This document shows positions 1 to 4,658 of a stretch of 6,222 nt of DNA, one piece after another. The notes under the pieces were generated by a model. It saw only the letters and a list, made by a program, of their open reading frames with translations, was not told where the DNA came from and searched no databases. The DNA lies in contig JAUQXU010000132.1 in NCBI GenBank assembly GCA_030837935.1, positions 1 to 6,222 on the forward strand. Reading direction: 5' to 3'. Positions within the stretch are counted from its first letter, which is position 1; the number at the start of each line of letters is the position of its first letter. This stretch comes from Candidatus Brocadia sp. Its GTDB lineage: Bacteria > Planctomycetota > Brocadiia > Brocadiales > Brocadiaceae. A program made the translations under genes and the position numbers.

Positions 1-515
1 GGCTTTATTGTTGTTAATGCCTCGCGTGTTATATATCCATTTGTTACAAATACATTTTTGATAGCTTTTTGGGAGGCTATTTTTGCAATTTCATATGCAT
101 ACTCAAAAAAAATGGTAGGTTCTGTGTAGGTATATGCAATACTTTTACAGTGATAACCCAGGGCATCTTCAACGATCTTTTCCGGTTCAACATCTCTACC
201 TACAATCTGGTCATGATCCTTCGGTAGTTGAGATATCTCATAGTTTTGACAGTTTAGGCACCTGAAGTTACATCCCGCAGTTGCCACAGAGAATGCGGTA
301 CTTCCAGGAAAAAAATGAAAAAAGGGTTTCTTTTCTATCGGATCTATATTCTCTGAAATCAGTTTTTTATAAACGAGGGAATAAAGTATGCCACTACGAT
401 TTTCCCTGACCCGGCAAATGCCCTTTTTGCCATCGTCAATAACACAATGATGACGGCAAAGATAGCATTTTACTCTGCCATCACCAAGTTTTTCAAAAAA
501 CATTGCTTGTTTCAT
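1..515 (-). CDS. amrS: AmmeMemoRadiSam system radical SAM enzyme (AmrS), 3' part outside window
   Basis: Radical SAM protein, read leftwards from an ATG at 515; 171 codons are visible and the gene runs off the left edge. The start MKQAMFFEKLGDG is followed by a cysteine-rich segment (Cys17, Cys20, Cys24, Cys34, ending GICRVREN), typical of the N-terminus of this family. The radical SAM signature is ATAGCNFRCLNCQN, with CX3CX2C at Cys82, Cys86 and Cys89, which would bind the [4Fe-4S] cluster that cleaves S-adenosylmethionine. YTYTEPTIFFEY and VFVTNGY further on are also family-like. The family is defined by co-occurrence with AMMECR1-like and Memo-like proteins; its substrate is not firmly known to me. 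Neither partner gene is in the window; they could lie to the left. I see no clear Shine-Dalgarno, so the start rests on family resemblance. The gene is divergent from the prepilin genes. Identification is strong; the function remains open. Confidence 0.9.
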   Translation of the reverse strand, partial: MKQAMFFEKLGDGRVKCYLCRHHCVIDDGKKGICRVRENRSGILYSLVYKKLISENIDPIEKKPFFHFFPGSTAFSVATAGCNFRCLNCQNYEISQLPKDHDQIVGRDVEPEKIVEDALGYHCKSIAYTYTEPTIFFEYAYEIAKIASQKAIKNVFVTNGYITREALTTIK

Positions 516-645
516 AGTAATTTATATTACCGTTTTTTGTTTATTCTGGCAAGTGTTTATCTTGTCTCATCTATTCACCAGCCACGCAAACGCACCGAGG
601 CACAAAATAAAAAGTTTATAAGTCAAACGATAATTTTTAAATCTT

Positions 646-674
646 TTGTTTTTTTTATTTGATCTAAGTATAAT
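646..674 (+). promoter_or_regulatory. Possible distal promoter for prepilin A
   Basis: A perfect TATAAT lies at 669-674. At 17 bases upstream is TTGTTT (646-651), which matches only three of six consensus -35 bases. It points toward prepilin A and would give a leader of roughly 280 bases. The surroundings are very AT-rich, so the -10 match could be chance. Confidence 0.25.
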
Positions 675-833
675 AAATTCAATTACTTTTGTGTTTTCTG
701 TCCTGGCGGCTAAGAATTCAGGCTGTTTTTACTAAATTATTTTTAAATTGTTCCGATATTTGCAATAAAAAGTAACAAAATGGTTCTTTACGCTTTTTGA
801 ATTCGTGCAAGTGTTTTGCATTTAAACCTAACT

Positions 834-862
834 TTGACATTCCGACAAACTCATGCAATATT
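834..862 (+). promoter_or_regulatory. Candidate proximal promoter for prepilin A
   Basis: A perfect -35 box TTGACA (834-839) is followed after 17 bases by AATATT (857-862), a four-of-six match to TATAAT. Transcription would begin near 869, about 93 bases before the prepilin A start codon, inside the hairpin at 860-880. It is the best sigma-70-type candidate upstream of this gene. Confidence 0.45.
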
Positions 863-880
863 ACCTAAAAAGGAGGTAAT
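860..880 (+). promoter_or_regulatory. Inverted repeat ATTACCT/AGGTAAT with an embedded AGGAGG
   Basis: ATTACCT (860-866) and AGGTAAT (874-880) are perfect 7-bp arms separated by AAAAAGG. The loop and right arm carry a strong Shine-Dalgarno-like AGGAGG (871-876), but no ATG, GTG or TTG follows at normal spacing. It overlaps the predicted -10 and start point of the proximal promoter, so it may be a DNA operator or a leader hairpin. Role is unknown. Confidence 0.4.
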
Positions 881-947
881 CAAAAAATAAGATATGTATT
901 GTGCTGCTCTATTACAAAACTTTAAGAAGGAAAGTTTAATAATTTTA

Positions 948-953
948 AAGGAG
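948..953 (+). promoter_or_regulatory. Ribosome binding site that fixes the prepilin A start
   Basis: AAGGAG sits 8 bases before the ATG at 962. An in-frame TTG at 956 is only 2 bases after it, too close to be used. This supports ATG 962 rather than the longer frame beginning at 956. Confidence 0.75.
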
Positions 954-961
954 AATTGGCT

Positions 962-1621
962 ATGAAAAGGAGAAATGCGGGTTTTACATTAATTGAGTTA
1001 CTGGTTGTAATTGCTATTATCGGTATTTTGGCTGGCATCCTGTTGCCTACATTAGGACGTGCGCGTGAATCAGCACGCAGGACACAGTGCGCATCGAATC
1101 TGAAACAGATTGGTTTGGCCCTTAATATGTATGCGAATGATAATAATGAAGCGTTTCCCACCACGAGTAGCAGCGACGATCCGGCAGAAGAATTACAATC
1201 ACTGGGAAAACTTTTTGATACCTATATTACTGATAGAAAAATCTTCAGATGTCCGAGTGATAGCGCCGTTACTGAAACGAGTGTTTTGCAATTGGCCGCA
1301 GATGATGGAGCTTCTTTTACGTCTTCAAGATGCAGTTACGGTTATGATGATAACCATACAGCGGGAAATGACCCGGGTGTAGCTATCGTTGCAGATAGGC
1401 TAGGAACTGACACTGCAAGTACAGGGCTTTCAAACAACCATAATCATAAAGGACAAAACGTGCTCTTTATTGACGGCCACGTTGAATGGAAAGGTACCTC
1501 GACTTGTGGTTACTACGGGACGACCACTGCGGGGACGGTGGGTTATGATGATATATGGCAAAATGATTTAAGTGCTCGTGCATCCAGTACACTTGGAACT
1601 GATACCGCAATATTGCAATAA
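962..1621 (+). CDS. Prepilin-like protein A (N-terminal cleavage/methylation domain, H-X9-DG type)
   Basis: A 219-residue type IV prepilin/type II pseudopilin-like protein. The leader MKRRNAG ends in Gly7; FTLIELLVVIAIIGILAG follows, so prepilin peptidase would cut before Phe8 and leave Glu at +5, as in the family. Residues 8-28 form the hydrophobic helix that anchors the subunit in the inner membrane and packs the filament. The rest is a globular domain with four cysteines (43, 97, 124, 182), which could form disulfides in the periplasm. NHKGQNVLFIDGHVEW (161-176) corresponds to the 'H-X9-DG' processing-associated motif, though spacing from His162 to Asp171 is eight residues. Such proteins are abundant in Planctomycetes and relatives; their exact role is unknown. 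The next gene is a close paralogue. No pilus or secretion machinery genes are nearby. The start is set by AAGGAG at 948. A terminator follows at 1645. Confidence 0.9.
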   Translation: MKRRNAGFTLIELLVVIAIIGILAGILLPTLGRARESARRTQCASNLKQIGLALNMYANDNNEAFPTTSSSDDPAEELQSLGKLFDTYITDRKIFRCPSDSAVTETSVLQLAADDGASFTSSRCSYGYDDNHTAGNDPGVAIVADRLGTDTASTGLSNNHNHKGQNVLFIDGHVEWKGTSTCGYYGTTTAGTVGYDDIWQNDLSARASSTLGTDTAILQ

Positions 1622-1644
1622 TACAGTTCATTTTTCTTGTTTCG

Positions 1645-1684
1645 AAAAGGGTAATATCAAAAATATTACCCTTTTCTGTTTTTG
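1645..1684 (+). terminator. Intrinsic terminator of prepilin A
   Basis: A perfect 13-bp stem, left arm AAAAGGGTAATAT (1645-1657) and right arm ATATTACCCTTTT (1663-1675), closes a five-base CAAAA loop. It is followed by CTGTTTTTG. It lies 23 bases after the prepilin A stop codon. It should separate prepilin A from prepilin B transcriptionally, unless readthrough is used. Confidence 0.85.
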
Positions 1685-1732
1685 TTGTATAAGTACTCCA
1701 GTCATACTGCCGCTACGGTAGCCTTCTATGGA
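1679..1732 (-). pseudogene. Remnant of the 3' end of larE
   Basis: Read on the minus strand, this stretch encodes SIEGYRSGSMTGVLIQQK. The intact larE ends DMEGYRSGSMNEVLIQQK, so eighteen terminal codons are clearly recognisable. It is not a gene: there is no start codon, nothing of LarE upstream, an in-frame stop at 1751-1753, and the position of the larE stop (TAG) has become CAG. It sits just past the prepilin A terminator, exactly as the real larE tail sits past the prepilin B terminator. It is therefore best read as a scar of the tandem duplication. The short length limits certainty, but the combination of position, strand and sequence makes coincidence unlikely. Confidence 0.85.
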
Positions 1733-1757
1733 ATTGTCCATTGTCGCTAATTATAAG
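1729..1757 (+). promoter_or_regulatory. Weak candidate promoter for prepilin B
   Basis: TATAAG (1752-1757) matches five of six -10 bases; TGGAAT (1729-1734), 17 bases upstream, is a poor -35. Because a strong terminator follows prepilin A, prepilin B probably needs its own promoter, and this is the only candidate I can find in 1676-1794. Low confidence. Confidence 0.2.
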
Positions 1758-1794
1758 AAAAAACTATTAACAATCTTAATGGGGGAACCTGGTT

Positions 1795-2460
1795 ATGAAG
1801 AAGAAAAAGAGAAATATGGGTTTTACCTTGATAGAGTTACTGGTTGTAATCGCCATTATCGGTATTTTGGCTGGTATCCTGTTGCCTACATTGGGACGTG
1901 CGCGTGAATCAGCACGCAGGACACAGTGCGCATCGAATCTGAAACAGATTGGTTTGGCCCTTAATATGTATGCGAATGATAATAATGAAGCATTCCCCAC
2001 CACGAGCGGCAGCTCCGATAAAACAACAGAATTACGGTCGCTTGGAAAACTTTTTGATACGTATATTACTGATAGAAAAATCTTCAGATGTCCGAGCGAC
2101 AGCGCCGTTTCAGAAACGAGTGTTTTAACCTTAACAACAGATAATACCACTTTTATGGAGTCCACTTGCAGTTACGGTTATGATGATAACCATTATTTCC
2201 CAGGTACCGCGAATAATGAATCTGGAGTAGTTATCGCTGCAGATAGGCTGGGAACCGACACTACAAATACAGGGCTTTCAAGCAACCACAATCACAAAGG
2301 ACAAAACGTACTCTTTATTGACGGACATGTTGAATGGAAAGGTACTGCGACTTGTGGTTATTACGGAACAAGCACGGTGGGTTATGATAATATATGGCTA
2401 AATGCTACTGGTGCTCGTTTATCCAGTACAGCTGGAACCGATACCGCGATATTGCAATAA
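1795..2460 (+). CDS. Prepilin-like protein B (paralogue of A, H-X9-DG type)
   Basis: A 221-residue paralogue of prepilin A. Leader MKKKKRNMG is cut before Phe10, with Glu at +5 of the mature protein. Mature residues 1-62 are identical in A and B; after that the surface-exposed part differs, mostly between Thr/Ser-rich TTSGSSDKTTE (69-79) and about residue 143, where B has a longer YFPGTANNES segment. The four cysteines (45, 99, 125, 187), CSYGYDDNH, the NHKGQNVLFIDGHVEW motif and the end GTDTAILQ are kept in both. The start is ATG 1795, 8 bases after GGGGGA (1781-1786), an imperfect Shine-Dalgarno. The gene converges on larE, with a shared terminator hairpin at 2485-2521 between them. It is probably secreted or assembled like a pseudopilin; whether A and B form mixed filaments, or either is functional, cannot be read from the sequence. 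Confidence 0.9.
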   Translation: MKKKKRNMGFTLIELLVVIAIIGILAGILLPTLGRARESARRTQCASNLKQIGLALNMYANDNNEAFPTTSGSSDKTTELRSLGKLFDTYITDRKIFRCPSDSAVSETSVLTLTTDNTTFMESTCSYGYDDNHYFPGTANNESGVVIAADRLGTDTTNTGLSSNHNHKGQNVLFIDGHVEWKGTATCGYYGTSTVGYDNIWLNATGARLSSTAGTDTAILQ

Positions 2461-2575
2461 TCCAGTCCATTTTTCCTGTTGTGAAAGGGGTAATGTCAAA
2501 ATATTCAAAACATTACCCCTTCTATTTTTGTTGTATAAGCACTTCATTCATACTGCCGCTGCGGTAACCTTCCAT
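1822..2575 (+). repeat. Tandem duplication, copy 2 (prepilin B, terminator, intact larE tail)
   Basis: Copy 2 of the direct repeat at 983-1732. The perfectly identical section is 1894-1991. This copy ends inside the intact larE coding sequence, which identifies it as the copy that kept the original right-hand neighbour. The duplicated block thus spans at least a prepilin gene, its terminator and about 50 bases of the larE 3' end. Confidence 0.85.
2485..2531 (+). terminator. Intrinsic terminator of prepilin B, abutting the larE stop codon
   Basis: A 12-bp perfect stem, AAGGGGTAATGT (2485-2496) and ACATTACCCCTT (2510-2521), with a 13-base loop, is followed by CTATTTTTG. The T-rich tail is the complement of the last larE codons. 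On the minus strand the hairpin follows the larE stop directly but has no good T-tract, so termination of larE here is less certain. Two base pairs differ from the prepilin A terminator by paired A-T to G-C changes. Confidence 0.8.
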
Positions 2576-3337
2576 ATCGATCGTTACGTATTTATAACCA
2601 ATTTCTTTGAATTTCCTGACAAGTTCTTTGCGTTTTCCTTCATCTAGGAGGACGGGAATATCTTCCGGTAATACCTCAATTCGTGCAATGGTGTCGTGAT
2701 GTCTTACACGGAATTGTTTTAGTCCAATACTTCTCAAATAATTTTCTGCTGAGGCAACGATTGCCAATTTCTCTTCGGTAATGGAGTTTCCGTAAGGAAA
2801 CCTGGAAGACATGCATGCATAGGGGGGTTTATCCCAGTTGGAAAGGTTAAGGTACTTTGATATCTTGCGTATATCCGATTTTCTCAACCCACATTCTTTT
2901 AAAGGACTTCGCACATCAAGTTCTCTTGCTGCATCGAGTCCTGGCCTGTACTCACCCGTGTCGTCAAGATTTGCGCCATCTGCAACGTTTTTGTAACCCT
3001 TTTCCCTGGCAATTTCTTTGAGCTTGCCAAATAGCTCCGATTTACAGAAATAGCATCGATTGGGTGGATTGTTGGCAAAGCCTTCTATATTGAGTTCGCT
3101 GGTGTCAATGGTCATATGGCGAATGCCAATTTCCTTCGCAATTTTCCTGGCCTCTTCATATTCATATGCCGGATAGGTTTCTGATCGCGCAGTAACGGCG
3201 AGGGCCTGGTTTCCAAGGACATCATGACAAACTTTTGCCACAAGGGAACTATCCACACCTCCTGAAAAGGCCACTACGACGCTTTCTAAGGTTTTTATAT
3301 TACCCTTTAATCTTTCAAGTTTTTCTTCTGTAATCAC
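2522..3337 (-). CDS. larE: ATP-dependent sacrificial sulfur transferase LarE
   Basis: A 271-residue cytoplasmic PP-loop enzyme. In characterised LarE proteins it adenylates the carboxylates of pyridinium-3,5-biscarboxylic acid mononucleotide and converts them to thiocarboxylates, a step in making the nickel-pincer nucleotide of lactate racemase and related enzymes. The PP-loop AFSGGVDSSLVAK is at 23-35. RCYFCKSELF gives Cys95 and Cys98; PPYACMSSRFPYG gives Cys175, at the place of the sacrificial cysteine (Cys176) of Lactobacillus LarE. Having all three suggests the variant in which three cysteines hold a [4Fe-4S] cluster that supplies sulfur. MEGYRSGSMNE (255-265) is the usual C-terminal motif. 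Length is normal. The start is GTG 3337 with a weak AAAGAAAG ribosome site; no ATG is in frame upstream. It lies 38 bases after nadA, so probably in one operon. larB and larC are not in the window. A role other than lactate racemase maturation is possible. Confidence 0.9.
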   Translation of the reverse strand: MITEEKLERLKGNIKTLESVVVAFSGGVDSSLVAKVCHDVLGNQALAVTARSETYPAYEYEEARKIAKEIGIRHMTIDTSELNIEGFANNPPNRCYFCKSELFGKLKEIAREKGYKNVADGANLDDTGEYRPGLDAARELDVRSPLKECGLRKSDIRKISKYLNLSNWDKPPYACMSSRFPYGNSITEEKLAIVASAENYLRSIGLKQFRVRHHDTIARIEVLPEDIPVLLDEGKRKELVRKFKEIGYKYVTIDMEGYRSGSMNEVLIQQK

Positions 3338-3375
3338 AAGATCTTTCTTTGCGCTCTTTATGTCTCTGCAGTAAA

Positions 3376-4281
3376 TTACGACAAGTCCAGCATTTTTTGG
3401 ATTGCTAACCGTGCCTTTCCCGCAATATCATCCGGCACCTTTATCTGATAAACAAGGTCCTCCAAAGACCACAATACTTTTTCGAGGCTAATGAGTTTCA
3501 TATTGGAACAATCTGCAAGTTGAGTGATAGCATAGAAAGTTTTTTGGGGATTCTCTTTTTTTAGACGGTGTAAAATGCCTATCTCTGTCCCAATGATAAA
3601 TTCCCTGGCATCTGTTTCCTTACAATATTTTGCGATACCAGTAGTGCTGGCAACATGGTCTGCCAATGCAATCACATCCGGTGTACATTCAGGGTGAACA
3701 ACAACCCTGGCATCAGGGTGTGTTATCTTCAATTTAAGAATATGTTCCGCGAGTATCCTGTGATGCGTGGGGCAGTATCCTTCCCAAAGTATCATGGGGC
3801 GGTTCAGTTTAGATGATATATATCCCCCAAGACTCTTGTCCGGTATAAAGAGGATTTCCCGGTCTTTTGGAATTGACGACACAATTTTCATTGCATTAGA
3901 AGAAGTGCAACATATATCACTTTCTGCTTTTATAGCTGCAGTGCTATTTACATAGCAAACTACTGTGGCATTCGGATGTTCCTTTTTCTTTATTCTTAAC
4001 TCTTTGAGGGTTATCATATTAGCCATTGGACAACCTGCATGCTCATCAGGCAGGAGCACTATCTTGTCAGGACAAAGGATAGAAGCCGTTTCTGCCATAA
4101 AGTGTACACCACAGAACAGAATTATATCGGCTTTTGTCTTTGCCGCCTGCTGTGAAAGTCCCAGCGAATCTCCTGTAAAGTCAGCAATATCCTGCACATC
4201 GCCCCTCTGATAGTTATGCGCAAGGATTACCGCATTTCTCTGTGTTTTCAGCGCATTAATTTTTTCTATTATTGTAGCCAA
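3376..4281 (-). CDS. nadA: Quinolinate synthase NadA
   Basis: Condenses iminoaspartate with dihydroxyacetone phosphate to quinolinate in de novo NAD synthesis; cytoplasmic, with an oxygen-sensitive [4Fe-4S] cluster. Numbered from the TTG at 4281 (301 residues), cluster ligands are Cys84 in AGCPMAN, Cys170 in EGYCPTH and Cys258 in LADCSNMK, almost the spacing of known NadA proteins. Other family motifs are ILAHNYQ, DIADFTGDSLGLS, VCYVNSTA, CTSSNA, VVHPEC and GTEIGILH. The reading frame continues to an ATG at 4365, which would add 28 residues that do not resemble the family; neither start has a clear Shine-Dalgarno. I prefer TTG 4281 because the protein then begins ATIIEKINALK, has the usual length of about 300, and leaves room for a leader. 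ATG 4365 remains possible. larE follows after 38 bases. nadB and nadC are not visible. Confidence 0.93.
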   Translation of the reverse strand: MATIIEKINALKTQRNAVILAHNYQRGDVQDIADFTGDSLGLSQQAAKTKADIILFCGVHFMAETASILCPDKIVLLPDEHAGCPMANMITLKELRIKKKEHPNATVVCYVNSTAAIKAESDICCTSSNAMKIVSSIPKDREILFIPDKSLGGYISSKLNRPMILWEGYCPTHHRILAEHILKLKITHPDARVVVHPECTPDVIALADHVASTTGIAKYCKETDAREFIIGTEIGILHRLKKENPQKTFYAITQLADCSNMKLISLEKVLWSLEDLVYQIKVPDDIAGKARLAIQKMLDLS

Positions 4282-4391
4282 GGAAAACCAATTTGCTCGT
4301 TTTATTAGAATTTCAGTTAAATTACAAACGCTTTGTGTCTTGATGATATAATCATAACAAAGCATACATTTATTTTAAATACTTTTTTGGA

Positions 4392-4455
4392 AATTATGCT
4401 AAAGTTTTAAGGCCGTTTTTCCTTGACAATAAATAACCTATTTGATAGCATAATT
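4392..4455. repeat. 10-bp inverted repeat flanking the -35 region
   Basis: AATTATGCTA (4392-4401) and TAGCATAATT (4446-4455) are perfect complements, extendable by GG/CC with one bulged A at 4391. The centre falls at the TTGACA box (4423-4428), and the right arm covers the predicted -10 of the tRNA promoter. It might be an operator shared by nadA and the tRNA. A 10-bp pair at this distance is not rare in AT-rich DNA, so significance is modest. Confidence 0.35.
4423..4451 (+). promoter_or_regulatory. Promoter of tRNA-Val
   Basis: Consensus -35 TTGACA (4423-4428), a 17-base spacer and TAGCAT (4446-4451, four of six to TATAAT) point toward the tRNA. A start near 4458 would give a leader of about 70 bases to be removed by RNase P. 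It is the strongest promoter-like match in the window. Confidence 0.55.
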
Positions 4456-4527
4456 CCACCTAAGTATGACATTCTTAAAGATTTCGGGAGAAGGTTCAGT
4501 GAAATTTTAACGGTAAATAAATACTTA

Positions 4528-4604
4528 GGGCGATTAGCTCAGTTGGCTAGAGCGCTTGCTCGACAAGCAAGAGGTCACTGGTTCGAGCCCAGTATCGCCC
4601 ACCA
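4528..4604 (+). tRNA. tRNA-Val (anticodon GAC), CCA encoded
   Basis: A 77-base cloverleaf that can be folded by eye. Acceptor GGGCGAT (4528-4534) pairs with ATCGCCC (4594-4600), followed by A and an encoded CCA (4602-4604). D arm GCTC/GAGC has loop AGTTGGCTA. Anticodon stem CTTGC/GCAAG (4555-4559, 4567-4571) encloses TCGACAA, with anticodon GAC at 4562-4564, reading the valine codons GUC and GUU. The variable loop is AGGTC; the T arm ACTGG/CCAGT has loop TTCGAGC. All stems are perfectly paired. The oddity is base 33 (4561), which is C rather than the near-universal U before the anticodon. Everything else looks functional. Confidence 0.93.
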
Positions 4605-4658
4605 TGAATTGTTATACATATTCGTTAGATATCCAATTCGTATGCAGCCGTATTATCG

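Larger units (their letters stand above)
516..961. other. Intergenic control region between amrS and prepilin A
   Basis: This stretch of 446 bases holds no convincing protein gene. A 71-codon frame at 447-662 overlaps amrS on the opposite strand, is low-complexity and resembles nothing, so I treat it as chance. The region is AT-rich except for a short GC-rich block at about 579-602. It holds two candidate plus-strand promoters, a hairpin and the prepilin ribosome binding site, each listed separately. No terminator is visible, as expected between divergent genes. Confidence 0.7.
983..1732 (+). repeat. Tandem duplication, copy 1 (prepilin A, terminator, larE tail)
   Basis: Copy 1 of a diverged direct repeat, aligned at an offset of 839 bases with copy 2 through the 5' part of the prepilin genes and again at their stop codons, then 846 bases past the terminator because of a loop-length difference. 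Identity is total at 1055-1152 (98 bases), lower but clear over 983-1054 and around 1437-1496, and weak in the centre of the gene. The right limit falls in the larE-derived fragment, where similarity fades after about 1729. The left limit is unclear; the leaders share only scattered bases. Confidence 0.85.
4282..4527. other. Divergent control region between nadA and tRNA-Val
   Basis: About 250 bases without a convincing gene, apart from the possible 28-codon extension of nadA up to 4365. A 79-codon frame at 4423-4662 runs across the tRNA and is rejected. The region holds a good plus-strand promoter at 4423-4451 and two inverted repeats (4392-4401 with 4446-4455, and 4459-4467 with 4521-4529). 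For nadA I find only an isolated -10-like TAAAAT (complement of 4372-4377) without a matching -35. Confidence 0.6.

Noticed and set aside
447..662. 71-codon plus-strand frame starting inside amrS.
   Set aside because: It overlaps the certain amrS gene on the other strand, has a low-complexity Phe/Ile-rich product and no ribosome site.
805..820. Sigma-54-like promoter GTGCAA-N5-TTGCA upstream of prepilin A; pilin genes often use sigma-54.
   Set aside because: Base spacing is right and the TTGCA half is good, but the -24 element lacks the nearly invariant GG pair, and the 5-bp symmetry TGCAA/TTGCA explains part of the match.
922..1164. Minus-strand frame opposite prepilin A, with a matching one opposite prepilin B (1776-2165).
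   Set aside because: They look conserved only because the prepilin genes are duplicates. The proteins have no recognisable family, no ribosome site, and the sense genes are unambiguous.
1110..1382. 90-codon frame in another phase within prepilin A.
   Set aside because: It lies wholly inside the well-supported prepilin frame and has no counterpart of equal length in prepilin B.
962..2460. Idea that the two prepilin-like genes are an incomplete type II secretion or type IV pilus operon.
   Set aside because: No ATPase, inner-membrane platform, secretin or prepilin peptidase gene is in the window, and each gene has its own terminator.
2402..2647. 81-codon plus-strand frame overlapping the end of prepilin B and the 3' part of larE.
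   Set aside because: It spans two certain genes and the terminator hairpin between them, so it is a shadow frame.
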